DNA of 5,141 nt from Pseudomonadota bacterium. Its GTDB lineage: Bacteria; Pseudomonadota; Gammaproteobacteria; Burkholderiales; Methylophilaceae. A program made the translations under genes and the position numbers. A model generated the notes under the pieces. That model was not told the DNA's origin. It saw only the letters and a list, made by a program, of their open reading frames with translations, and made no database searches. Below, piece by piece: positions 1-5,141 of this stretch (position 1 is its first letter; each line of letters begins with the position of its first letter). Location of the stretch: NCBI GenBank assembly GCA_023459535.1, contig JAEWTK010000137.1:1-5141 (forward strand). The letters are read 5' to 3'.

Positions 1-1052
1 CCCTTGAACAGCGGACCATCGCAGTGCGGGCAGTAGGCCACACCCTTGCCGCGATATTCCTTTTCACCTGGCACATTGAGTTCACGCCAGCGTGCGCCGG
101 TGGAGATGATGACCGTCTTGCTCTTCAACTTGGCGCCGTTGGCCAGCTCAACTTCGATCATGTCGCCCGGAATCAGCTTTTCCGCACGCTGCGTGTTCAT
201 GATATCGACCTCATAGCTGCGCACATGCTCTTCCAGAGCCGCAACTAGCTTGGGGCCTTCGGTTTCCTTGACCGAGATGAAGTTCTCGATGGCGTTGGTA
301 TCCATCACCTGGCCGCCGAAACGTTCAGCGACGATGCCGGTACGGATGCCCTTGCGCGCAGCATAGACCGCTGCCGAGGCGCCGGCCGGGCCACCGCCCA
401 CTACCAGCACGTCGAACGGTTCGCGGGCATTCAACTTCTCGGCTTCGCGCGCCGAGGCGCCGGTATCCAGCTTGGCAAGGATCTCTTCCACCGTCATGCG
501 GCCCTGGCCGAAATGCTGATCGTTCATGAAGATGGTCGGCACTGCCATGATCTGCTTTTCAGCGACTTCGTCCTGATACAGTGCGCCGTCGATCATGACG
601 TGCGTAATGTTGGGGTTGATCACCGACATCAGATTCAGCGCCTGCACGACTTCCGGGCAGTTCTGGCAGGACAGCGAGATATAGGTCTCGAAATGGTATT
701 CACCGGGCAGATCGCGAATCTGCTGGATGATGTCCTCACTGGTCTTGGGCGGATGGCCGCCGACCTGCAAAATGGCAAGCACCAGCGAAGTGAATTCGTG
801 GCCCATGGGAATACCGGCGAACTGCACACCGATATTGCCGCCCGGGCGGTTCAACTTGAACGAGGGACTACGCTCTGCCGTATCGCGCTGTTCGGTCAGG
901 CTGATATTGTCAGAAATACCAGCGAGATCCTGCAGCAGCTCCAGCATTTCGCGCGACTTGTCTGACTCGTTCAGATAAGCAGTGATCTCGACCTTTTGAG
1001 TGAGATTGCCGAAATAGGATTGCAACTGTTGTTTGATGTTGGCGTCGAGCAT
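1..1052 (-). CDS. ahpF: Alkyl hydroperoxide reductase subunit F (AhpF), C-terminal part missing at window edge
   Basis: This is the flavoprotein disulfide reductase that passes electrons from NADH through FAD and two disulfides to the peroxiredoxin AhpC in the cytoplasm. The first 350 codons are present; from memory the family has about 520 residues, so roughly one third lies beyond position 1. Visible parts are an N-terminal thioredoxin-fold domain (about 1-200) with the redox pair C129-Q-N-C132, a linker, then an FAD-binding domain opening at D214 with the glycine motif G219-G-G-P-A-G224 and ERFGGQV at 243-249. The second redox pair C341-P-H-C344 is just inside the window. The cysteine positions agree with those I remember for E. 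coli AhpF. The ATG at 1052 is preceded by a Shine-Dalgarno-like AAAAGGG with a 5-nt gap. The gene follows ahpC in the same direction after 83 bp that contain a terminator-like hairpin. Nothing in the visible part suggests damage. Confidence 0.97.
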   Translation of the reverse strand, partial: MLDANIKQQLQSYFGNLTQKVEITAYLNESDKSREMLELLQDLAGISDNISLTEQRDTAERSPSFKLNRPGGNIGVQFAGIPMGHEFTSLVLAILQVGGHPPKTSEDIIQQIRDLPGEYHFETYISLSCQNCPEVVQALNLMSVINPNITHVMIDGALYQDEVAEKQIMAVPTIFMNDQHFGQGRMTVEEILAKLDTGASAREAEKLNAREPFDVLVVGGGPAGASAAVYAARKGIRTGIVAERFGGQVMDTNAIENFISVKETEGPKLVAALEEHVRSYEVDIMNTQRAEKLIPGDMIEVELANGAKLKSKTVIISTGARWRELNVPGEKEYRGKGVAYCPHCDGPLFK

Positions 1053-1057
1053 AGTTT

Positions 1058-1064
1058 CCCTTTT
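1058..1064 (-). promoter_or_regulatory. Ribosome binding site of ahpF
   Basis: Read on the minus strand, AAAAGGG lies 5 nt before the ATG at 1052. It is flanked by the short complementary pair AGTTT (1066-1070) and AAACT (1053-1057), so the purine stretch could sit in the loop of a weak hairpin. Confidence 0.6.
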
Positions 1065-1085
1065 AAAACTTTGAGTGTTTATTTA

Positions 1086-1116
1086 AAAATGCCCGGGCTT
1101 GTGGCCCAGGCATTTT
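1086..1116 (-). terminator. Rho-independent terminator or attenuator between ahpC and ahpF
   Basis: On the minus strand, a 13-bp stem (arms 1104-1116 and 1086-1098) closes a 5-nt loop. It contains one G-U wobble (1094 with 1108) and a GC-rich core of CCTGGGC against GCCCGGG. The 3' arm ends in a run of five U (1089-1085). It begins 19 bp after the ahpC stop codon and ends 33 bp before the ahpF start. With no obvious separate promoter in so short a gap, it probably lets only part of the transcripts continue into ahpF, which would keep AhpC in excess of AhpF. Read-through efficiency cannot be seen from sequence. Confidence 0.85.
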
Positions 1117-1135
1117 GGGGCTGATATTGTGCGTC

Positions 1136-1702
1136 TTAGATCTTGCCGACCAGGTCGAGGCTAGGAGCGATTGTCGCAGCGCCTTCGTTCCACTTGGCCG
1201 GGCAGACTTGACCCGGGTGTTCGGCCACGTACTTGGCAGCCTTGACCTTGCGCAGGGTTTCCTTGACGTCACGGGCGATGGCGTTGTCATGGATTTCCAG
1301 GGTCTTGATCACGCCTTCAGGATTGATGACGAAAGTACCGCGCAGTGCCAGACCTTCTTCTTCAATGTGCACGCCGAAAGCACGGGTCAGCTGGTGAGTC
1401 GGGTCGCCGACCAGCGGGAATTTCGCCTTGCCGACGGCTGGGGAAGTCTCATGCCACACCTTGTGGGAGAAGTGGGTGTCGGTGGTCACGATATAAACTT
1501 CTGCGCCCAGCTTCTGGAATTCAGCGTAGTTGTCTGCAGCATCTTCAACTTCTGTCGGGCAGTTGAAAGTGAAAGCAGCCGGCATGAAAATAACGACGGA
1601 CCACTTGCCCTTCAGATTGGCTTCGGTCACTTCGACGAATTGACCATTGTGGAAAGCCTGCGCCTTGAACGGTTGAACCTGGGTATTGATAAGAGATGAC
1701 AT
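1136..1702 (-). CDS. ahpC: Alkyl hydroperoxide reductase subunit C (AhpC), typical 2-Cys peroxiredoxin
   Basis: This cytoplasmic peroxidase reduces H2O2, organic hydroperoxides and probably peroxynitrite, and is recycled by AhpF. It has 188 residues, the normal length. The peroxidatic cysteine is C48 in FTFNCPTE, with P41 and T45 of the PxxxT/S active-site motif and R121 as the likely conserved arginine. The resolving cysteine is C167 in HPGQVCPAKW. The C-terminus ends SLDLVGKI, as in the E. coli protein. The active-site region reads FMPAAFTFNC rather than the E. coli FYPADFTFVC; I remember the same variant in Pseudomonas, so it is a lineage type, not damage. An in-frame ATG at 1771 would add 23 residues, but the ATG at 1702 has a near-perfect Shine-Dalgarno (AAGGAGG) and gives the family-standard N-terminus MSSLINTQ. 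It is the first gene of ahpC-ahpF and is probably controlled by the upstream OxyR-like site. Confidence 0.98.
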   Translation of the reverse strand: MSSLINTQVQPFKAQAFHNGQFVEVTEANLKGKWSVVIFMPAAFTFNCPTEVEDAADNYAEFQKLGAEVYIVTTDTHFSHKVWHETSPAVGKAKFPLVGDPTHQLTRAFGVHIEEEGLALRGTFVINPEGVIKTLEIHDNAIARDVKETLRKVKAAKYVAEHPGQVCPAKWNEGAATIAPSLDLVGKI

Positions 1703-1706
1703 GTTG

Positions 1707-1713
1707 CCTCCTT
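1707..1713 (-). promoter_or_regulatory. Strong ribosome binding site of ahpC
   Basis: AAGGAGG lies 4 nt before the ATG at 1702 on the minus strand. It decides the start in favour of 1702 over the upstream in-frame ATG at 1771 and suits a very highly expressed protein. Confidence 0.9.
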
Positions 1714-1743
1714 GTTGGTTGGTTGATAATTGGAACAGATGCA

Positions 1744-1771
1744 ATTCTAGTGAAGTCACAACAATAAACAA
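1744..1771 (-). promoter_or_regulatory. Candidate sigma-70 promoter of ahpC
   Basis: On the minus strand, TTGTTT (1766-1771, 3 of 6 to the -35 consensus) and TAGAAT (1744-1749, 5 of 6 to the -10 consensus) are separated by 16 bp. The start point would fall near 1737, giving a leader of about 35 nt. The poor -35 directly beside the OxyR-like site is what an activator-dependent promoter would show. Alternative -10 boxes exist in this AT-rich stretch, for example TATAAA inside the putative OxyR site. Confidence 0.45.
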
Positions 1772-1785
1772 AATTGATTGTTTAT
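1764..1785. repeat. 8-bp inverted repeat ATAAACAA / TTGTTTAT in ahpC promoter region
   Basis: ATAAACAA at 1764-1771 and TTGTTTAT at 1778-1785 are perfect inverted copies around a 6-bp centre. The dyad covers the proposed -35 of ahpC and the edge of the OxyR-like site. It could be a repressor operator, or a chance product of AT-rich sequence. Confidence 0.4.
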
Positions 1786-1809
1786 AATTAAACGATTGAT
1801 AAATTCTAT
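1773..1809 (-). promoter_or_regulatory. Candidate OxyR operator upstream of ahpC
   Basis: On the minus strand, two 15-bp units separated by 7 bp fit the OxyR pattern ATAGnTnnnAnCTAT-N7-repeat. The unit at 1795-1809 matches 8 of 10 fixed bases and the unit at 1773-1787 matches 6 of 10. Both end in ATCAAT, so on the plus strand ATTGAT recurs exactly 22 bp apart, two helical turns. The site abuts the proposed -35 of ahpC. OxyR control of ahpC is established in many proteobacteria. The match is degenerate, so this is an inference from position and spacing. Confidence 0.4.
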
Positions 1810-1852
1810 TGACGCCAAGCTATTGCCGTCATTGGAAAAAACAATACCAATG

Positions 1853-1907
1853 CCTTGTCACAGGGCATCGAGTATAGCGTTATGATGATTGAAATATTGT
1901 GACAAGG
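1853..1907. repeat. 10-bp perfect inverted repeat CCTTGTCACA ... TGTGACAAGG before the ZIP gene
   Basis: The arms are 1853-1862 and 1898-1907, fully complementary, with 35 bp between them. The left arm contains the -35-like TTGTCA and the right arm would lie just after the start point of the putative ZIP-gene promoter. Each arm is itself nearly palindromic (TTGTGACAA on the right; CC.TGT.ACA.GG on the left). This looks like a pair of operator sites bracketing a promoter. I do not recognise the regulator. Confidence 0.6.
1855..1886 (+). promoter_or_regulatory. Candidate promoter of the ZIP gene with an unusually long 20-bp spacer
   Basis: TTGTCA (1855-1860, 5 of 6) and TATGAT (1881-1886, 5 of 6) are good hexamers but stand 20 bp apart instead of about 17. 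Such spacing is known for promoters remodelled by MerR-family regulators, yet the spacer shows no clear dyad, so that reading is weak. The start point would be near 1893, leaving a leader of about 50 nt. The Shine-Dalgarno before the ATG is only CAGG at 1930-1933. Confidence 0.35.
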
Positions 1908-1941
1908 TTCAATTCATCCGGGAATCAAACAGGTTACACCT

Positions 1942-2889
1942 ATGGAAATCACACAGCAAACCACGGCAAATAATCCGGCTCCGCAAAGCTGGCTCGAAAG
2001 TTTCTGCGCCCATGCCGGCGAGCATCGCATCACAGCCATCGGCTTCGGCGTCGCGCTGCTGGCCATTCTCGCTCTGCTGGTGCAGAGCCTGATGCAGGCT
2101 TTCTCCGGCGAGATTAATCTGGCTCTACGCTATGCCATGCTGGGCGGGCTTGCCGGTTTTGCCACCACCGCCCTCGGCGCCTTGCCGGCACTTGCCCTGC
2201 GCGGCATCCCGCAGAAGATCGAGGATTCCATGCTCGGTCTCGCCGCTGGCATGATGCTGGCCGCCAGCGCCTTCTCGCTGTTGCTTCCCGGTCTGGAGGC
2301 GGGCGAGATGCTACTGAACGCAAAACTGCCGGCCGCGATGGTCGTGGTGTTCGGCATGGCACTCGGCGTACTGCTGATGCTGGGGCTGGATGAATTCACG
2401 CCGCATGAACATGAGAAGAACGGCCCTTGCGGCCCCGGACATGAGCGCTGCGGCCGCGTCTGGCTGTTCATCTTCGCCATCGCCCTGCACAACCTGCCGG
2501 AAGGCATGGCCATCGGCGTCAGCATGTCGCAAGCCGATCTTTCGGTCGGCCTGCCGTTGACCACAGCCATTGCTTTGCAGGACATCCCCGAAGGTCTCGC
2601 AGTCGCGCTGGCCATGCGTAGCGCCGGATTCACGGCGGGCAGAGCGGTGCTGGTCGCCGTACTCAGTGGCTTGCTGGAACCGGTCGGCGCCTTCCTCGGC
2701 GTCGGCCTGTCAAGCGGCTTCGCACTTGCCTACCCGATCGGCCTCGGCCTTGCGGCTGGCGCCATGATCTTCGTTGTGTCGCATGAGGTAATTCCGGAAA
2801 CCCATCGCAACGGCCACCAGACCCCGGCCACACTGGGCCTGATGGCGGGCTTTATCGTCATGATGGTGCTGGATACCGGTCTCGGCTAA
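1942..2889 (+). CDS. ZIP-family divalent metal transporter (Bordetella ZIP/BbZIP-like), probable zinc importer
   Basis: This 315-residue inner-membrane protein should move Zn2+ and perhaps Cd2+, Fe2+ or Mn2+ into the cytoplasm. Nine hydrophobic stretches are visible at about 31-53, 63-87, 95-118, 128-149, 172-197, 203-228, 234-255, 262-288 and 297-315. The two signature helices read HNLPEGMAIG (183-192) and QDIPEGLA (213-220). H183, N184, E187, Q213, D214, E217 and E246 match the binuclear metal site of BbZIP with a constant offset of six residues, from memory of that structure. The loop at 150-171 carries H155, H157, H167, C163 and C170, as a cytosolic metal-binding loop would. A further H281-E282 motif is present. 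The ATG at 1942 is the only reasonable start, since an in-frame TGA lies at 1900-1902. The gene is divergent from ahpC and convergent with the DUF4186 gene. Family is certain; the substrate is inferred. Confidence 0.95.
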   Translation: MEITQQTTANNPAPQSWLESFCAHAGEHRITAIGFGVALLAILALLVQSLMQAFSGEINLALRYAMLGGLAGFATTALGALPALALRGIPQKIEDSMLGLAAGMMLAASAFSLLLPGLEAGEMLLNAKLPAAMVVVFGMALGVLLMLGLDEFTPHEHEKNGPCGPGHERCGRVWLFIFAIALHNLPEGMAIGVSMSQADLSVGLPLTTAIALQDIPEGLAVALAMRSAGFTAGRAVLVAVLSGLLEPVGAFLGVGLSSGFALAYPIGLGLAAGAMIFVVSHEVIPETHRNGHQTPATLGLMAGFIVMMVLDTGLG

Positions 2890-2896
2890 GCCCCTG

Positions 2897-2927
2897 CCGG
2901 TCAGAGCCAGAGATCTTTCTGGACCGG
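2897..2927. terminator. Imperfect hairpin at the convergent gene ends (possible weak bidirectional terminator)
   Basis: CCGGT (2897-2901) pairs with ACCGG (2923-2927) and CCAGA (2907-2911) with TCTGG (2918-2922), around a 6-nt loop, with a 5-nt bulge on the left side. It spans the stop codon of the DUF4186 gene and starts 8 nt after that of the ZIP gene. No T-run follows on either strand, so it is not a standard Rho-independent terminator; it may protect transcript ends. Confidence 0.3.
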
Positions 2928-3287
2928 ATTGGCAGGTGCGGCTTTTGACTGCAACCAACGCTGCAACACCTCCAAGACATAAGCCATCTCTTCCGGCTCC
3001 AACTCCCGCCCCGGCTCGATGCGATGCCATTTTGCCAGGCAGCCGCGGCAGCAGCAGGCCGTGGCATGCTGGGCAACAAAGACCGGATGCCCGCGGAACG
3101 GCGTCTGTTTGCCATCATTCGGAATCGATGCGGGCGCCAGGCGTTTGTGGATAAAATCCACGGCATGCAGCATGACCAGCGGCAAGCCCTTGTCCTGCAG
3201 ATAAGCCTGATCCTTGCCGCGCAGCTGAAAACTGCGGCGGAACGCCGATTTGTTCAATGCCGCAAACAGTTCATCCAGTTCTCTCAC
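2901..3287 (-). CDS. Small DUF4186-like protein with a Cys/His-rich centre
   Basis: I recognise this as the DUF4186 family from its conserved core; no biochemical function is known to me. It is a 128-residue soluble protein with no signal or membrane segment. Counting from the start at 3287, the core is the PNDGKQTPFRGHPVF stretch (56-70) followed by QHATACCCRGCLAKWH (73-88). C78, C79, C80, C83, H67, H74 and H88 are candidate metal or redox ligands. An acidic helix rich in E and ending in a tryptophan-containing segment follows. An in-frame GTG at 3296 would add three residues but has no space for a ribosome site. The GTG at 3287 has GAGGTGA five bases upstream, so I prefer it. That Shine-Dalgarno overlaps the stop codon of the MFS gene, suggesting translational coupling. 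Confidence 0.85.
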   Translation of the reverse strand: MRELDELFAALNKSAFRRSFQLRGKDQAYLQDKGLPLVMLHAVDFIHKRLAPASIPNDGKQTPFRGHPVFVAQHATACCCRGCLAKWHRIEPGRELEPEEMAYVLEVLQRWLQSKAAPANPVQKDLWL

Positions 3288-3292
3288 GAGGC

Positions 3293-3299
3293 TCACCTC
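3293..3299 (-). promoter_or_regulatory. Ribosome binding site overlapping the MFS stop codon
   Basis: GAGGTGA on the minus strand lies 5 nt before the GTG at 3287 and shares bases with the MFS stop TGA (3298-3300). This supports GTG 3287 as the start of the DUF4186 gene and coupling of its translation to that of the exporter. Confidence 0.65.
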
Positions 3300-4515
3300 A
3301 TTGCAGCTGGCTCAGCTCCAGCTTGCGCAGCTTGGGCGCGAATCTGGCCGTGACACCGACCACGCCCAGCGTCATCAAACCACCGAACACGACCGACGGC
3401 ACCAGACCCAGCAGTCTTGCAGCGACGCCGGATTCAAAGGCGCCCAGCTCATTGGAGGAACCGATGAAAACGCCGTTGATGGCGGAGACACGGCCGCGCA
3501 TGTGATCCGGCGTCACCAGTTGGAAGATAGTGGCGCGCAGCACCACCGAGATACCGTCGCAGATGCCGGCAAGCAACAGCATGAAAGCGGCAAACCAGAA
3601 ACTGCTGCTAAGCGCGAAGATAATGATACAAATGCCGAAGCCCGCCACCGCGCCCAGCAACCAGCGGCCGGCATGCAGATCGATCGGGTTGCGCGCAAGA
3701 TAAAGCCCGGTGATGACAGCACCGATAGCCGGCGCCGCGCGCAGGATACCCAGCCCTTCCGGCCCGTAATCGAACACCTCCTGCACAAAGACCGGCAGCA
3801 GCGCCACCGCGCCGCCAAACAGCACGGCGAACATGTCCAGACACTGGGCGCCGAACAGCACCTGATTGCCGTAAACGAAACGCAAGCCCTCGCCGATGCT
3901 GCGGAATACCGGCGCACTGTCAGCCGGCGGCGGCTCCTCCACCTTCAACATGAACAGTGCCACAGCAGCGCCCAGGCATAGCAGCATGGCCACCGCATAG
4001 GCCGTCGTCGTGCCGGAGAAGCCCACCAGCAAACCACCGGCAGCCGGACCGGCGACCATGCCGAACTGTATCATCGAACTGCCGAGGCCAGCAGCCTTGG
4101 CATACTGACTGCGCGGCAGCACCAGCGCGAACAGAGCGCCATAACTGGGAGCGATGAAGGCCCGGGCAAACCCGGTGACCGCCGTTGCGCCGTAGATCCA
4201 CATCGCCGCATCGCCCTGCAACCAACCACGCGATACCGCTACCAGCGTCAGGGCAATGCAGAACAGGATCAGCGCCGACATGACGCCGAACAGACGACGT
4301 GAATAATGATCGATGGCATAACCGGCAAACAAGGCGGATGCGAAATAAGGCACCACCTCGGCCAGACCGACCAGCCCGAGCGCCAACGGGTCGCGCGTCA
4401 GCTGGTAGATGTGCCAGCCGACCACCACCGCCATGATCTGGTAGGCGAGCACCAGCTGCACGCGAAAAGCGAGCAACTGCAGGAATTTACGATTGAGGTG
4501 CGGGGGCAAAGGCAT
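3298..4515 (-). CDS. Major facilitator superfamily exporter, EntS/MFS_3-like
   Basis: This 405-residue inner-membrane transporter is of normal MFS length and has about twelve hydrophobic segments in two halves, separated by a polar loop near 191-215 (KVEEPPPADS onward). The loop after the second helix has a motif-A-like G65-Y-A-I-D69-H-Y-S-R73-R74. Near the end of the second half, the stretch with D337, MRGRVSAI (339-346) and SSNELGAFESG (353-363) is typical of the EntS (enterobactin exporter) and MFS_3 group. These export small molecules by proton antiport; the substrate here is unknown. There is no siderophore biosynthesis gene in view, so a siderophore role is not supported. The ATG at 4515 is the first possible start in frame and has no good Shine-Dalgarno. 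The DUF4186 gene follows immediately and is likely co-transcribed. The deacetylase-like gene diverges from it. Confidence 0.93.
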   Translation of the reverse strand: MPLPPHLNRKFLQLLAFRVQLVLAYQIMAVVVGWHIYQLTRDPLALGLVGLAEVVPYFASALFAGYAIDHYSRRLFGVMSALILFCIALTLVAVSRGWLQGDAAMWIYGATAVTGFARAFIAPSYGALFALVLPRSQYAKAAGLGSSMIQFGMVAGPAAGGLLVGFSGTTTAYAVAMLLCLGAAVALFMLKVEEPPPADSAPVFRSIGEGLRFVYGNQVLFGAQCLDMFAVLFGGAVALLPVFVQEVFDYGPEGLGILRAAPAIGAVITGLYLARNPIDLHAGRWLLGAVAGFGICIIIFALSSSFWFAAFMLLLAGICDGISVVLRATIFQLVTPDHMRGRVSAINGVFIGSSNELGAFESGVAARLLGLVPSVVFGGLMTLGVVGVTARFAPKLRKLELSQLQ

Positions 4516-4545
4516 GAATGATGAAAACTTCGAAACAGAAGCTGA

Positions 4546-4551
4546 ATGATA
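4546..4551 (-). promoter_or_regulatory. Candidate -10 box of the MFS/DUF4186 operon
   Basis: TATCAT on the minus strand matches the -10 consensus in 5 of 6 positions and would start transcription near 4540, about 25 nt before the ATG. No -35 consensus lies at the proper distance; that place (about 4568-4575) is occupied by the GCACTAACC element, as expected if an activator substitutes for the -35. Confidence 0.35.
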
Positions 4552-4566
4552 GCGGTAAAATGCCCC

Positions 4567-4680
4567 GGTTAGTGCAGTGAATAAGGCAGTAGGCCCAGGT
4601 TAACAGACTAATAGTTATCAGGCTGATGAGTCGTCATTGACCCAGTGTGACTCTGCCGATATAGATTGGGCGCACTAACC
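4567..4680. repeat. Widely spaced 9-bp inverted repeat GGTTAGTGC ... GCACTAACC between divergent genes
   Basis: The arms at 4567-4575 and 4672-4680 are perfect inverted copies, with centres 105 bp apart. Read toward each gene, both say GCACTAACC. The element is 51 nt before the MFS ATG and 50 nt before the ATG at 4731 (59 nt before the preferred ATG at 4740). The left copy covers the -35 place of the MFS gene, and the right copy covers the expected transcription start of the deacetylase-like gene. A shared regulator binding both sites is the simplest reading. No target-site duplication flanks the pair, so a small transposon is not supported. Confidence 0.5.
4637..4665 (+). promoter_or_regulatory. 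Candidate sigma-70 promoter of the deacetylase-like gene
   Basis: TTGACC (4637-4642, 5 of 6) and TATAGA (4660-4665, 4 of 6) are separated by the ideal 17 bp. Transcription would begin near 4672, at the right copy of the GCACTAACC element, giving a leader of about 60 to 70 nt. The rest of 4516-4739 holds the MFS promoter and no other gene that I can see. Confidence 0.6.
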
Positions 4681-4739
4681 CTTTTTCAGCCTCTTTTGCA
4701 TGCATCGCCCGGCAGCTTCAGTTTGATAAGATGCCGGGT

Positions 4740-5141
4740 ATGTCGAAACGTTTTCCTCTTTTCCGCTGCCTGCTCGCCTTGCTCTGGCTGTTGCCGGCAG
4801 CTCCGGCCGCCAGTGCCGAGGAAACCAGCATCACCGTTTACCTGACCGTGGACTGGGAAGGCTGGTCGCTCGACGAAGAAAACCTGCAGGCCATGCGCGA
4901 CTTCCGTGCGCGGCATCCACAGATCCCCATGCTGCATCTACTGAACCCGGTGTATTACCTGCGACCGGGAGCAGATGCGCAGACCATCACCGCACTGATT
5001 CGCTCAACCCTGCTGCCGATCGACACCGTTGGTTTGCATCTGCACGGTTGGAAAACATTATTACAGTCTTGCCAGCTCCCCTACCGCACCACACCTTCCT
5101 TCGCCGATACCGACGAGACCTGCCCCGGCAAGGAATGCGGT
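4740..5141 (+). CDS. Secreted polysaccharide-deacetylase-like protein, 3' end beyond window
   Basis: The reading frame is open to the window edge (134 codons) and reads like a real exported protein. Residues 1-26 form a signal peptide with a basic start (SKR), a leucine-rich core and an ASA cleavage site before EETS, so the product acts in the periplasm or outside. After it comes a beta-strand-like VYLTVDWEGWS (33-43), then NLQAMRDFRARHPQIP, and later TVGLHLHGW (96-104). TVDWE resembles the metal-binding T(F/V)D(D/x) strand of NodB-type deacetylases, and GLHLHGW resembles a strand of the same fold carrying H100 and H102. Polysaccharide deacetylase is my best guess; the decisive later motifs are outside the window. 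C111, C128 and C133 may form disulfides. An ATG at 4731 in the same frame would add three residues; neither start has a clear Shine-Dalgarno. It diverges from the MFS gene. Confidence 0.75.
   Translation, partial: MSKRFPLFRCLLALLWLLPAAPAASAEETSITVYLTVDWEGWSLDEENLQAMRDFRARHPQIPMLHLLNPVYYLRPGADAQTITALIRSTLLPIDTVGLHLHGWKTLLQSCQLPYRTTPSFADTDETCPGKECG

Noticed and set aside
513..965. A 150-codon open frame on the plus strand.
   Set aside because: It is the antisense shadow of ahpF, whose conserved protein fully explains the stretch.
1136..1771. A longer AhpC starting at ATG 1771.
   Set aside because: The extra 23 residues cover the promoter and the ribosome binding site, and the family N-terminus begins at 1702.
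1882..1902. A six-codon mini-ORF (MMIEIL) before the ZIP gene, as a possible leader peptide.
   Set aside because: Its start lies within the candidate -10 box and upstream of the expected start of the transcript. It has no ribosome site.
2130..2633. A 167-codon open frame on the minus strand, Ser/Pro/Met-rich.
   Set aside because: It is the antisense shadow of the ZIP gene, whose metal-site motifs are unmistakable.
3250..3981. A 243-codon open frame on the plus strand.
   Set aside because: It is antisense to the MFS exporter, with a Gln/His/Arg-rich composition typical of a shadow frame and no recognisable domain.
4622..4645. CTGATGAGTC followed by a short self-pairing segment, resembling the core of a hammerhead ribozyme.
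   Set aside because: The obligatory GAAA after stem II is absent (CCCAG stands there) and no proper cleavage triplet with stems I and III can be drawn. The stretch is better explained as promoter sequence.
4567..4680. The 9-bp inverted repeat as a MITE, an integron attC site or a long-range RNA terminator ahead of CTTTTT.
   Set aside because: No flanking target duplication is seen. An attC would start with YAAC and end with GTTR, the opposite of what is here. A promoter lies inside, so the left arm would not be in the downstream transcript.
4686..4937. An 83-codon open frame on the minus strand at the right end.
   Set aside because: It is the complement of the secreted deacetylase-like gene, whose signal peptide and protein-like composition are more convincing.

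Overview
The window is an ordinary-looking chromosomal segment of a proteobacterium, moderately GC-rich in its genes with an AT-rich control region. I place it among the Betaproteobacteria. The putative zinc transporter looks, from memory, very close to the Bordetella ZIP protein, and AhpC is of the type seen in Pseudomonas and beta-proteobacteria. Genus is not decidable from the sequence; a Burkholderiales-like or other environmental beta-proteobacterium is likely.

Layout from left to right. Positions 1-1052 (minus) hold the N-terminal two thirds of ahpF, cut by the window edge. Positions 1136-1702 (minus) hold ahpC, with a strong hairpin terminator or attenuator between the two genes. Positions 1703-1941 are an AT-rich divergent control region with a plausible OxyR-type promoter for ahpC and a promoter flanked by a 10-bp inverted repeat for the opposite gene. 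Positions 1942-2889 (plus) encode a ZIP-family metal transporter. It ends tail-to-tail, 11 bp away, with a small DUF4186-type protein (2901-3287, minus). That gene lies directly behind, and is probably translationally coupled to, an MFS exporter of the EntS/MFS_3 type (3298-4515, minus). Positions 4516-4739 are a second divergent control region. From 4740 (plus) a secreted polysaccharide-deacetylase-like protein begins and runs off the right edge.

AhpC reduces hydroperoxides and is re-reduced by the flavoprotein AhpF, so the left third is a peroxide-defence operon. The ZIP gene shares its control region with ahpC, which hints at linked metal and redox homeostasis, but the sequence does not prove this. 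The MFS/DUF4186 pair and the deacetylase-like gene share the second control region, where a 9-bp element, GCACTAACC, occurs twice. Each copy points toward one gene and lies about 50 bases before a start codon.

I see no mobile element, CRISPR array, tRNA or rRNA. No clearly new system is evident; the most interesting unexplained signals are the two inverted-repeat arrangements in the divergent intergenic regions.
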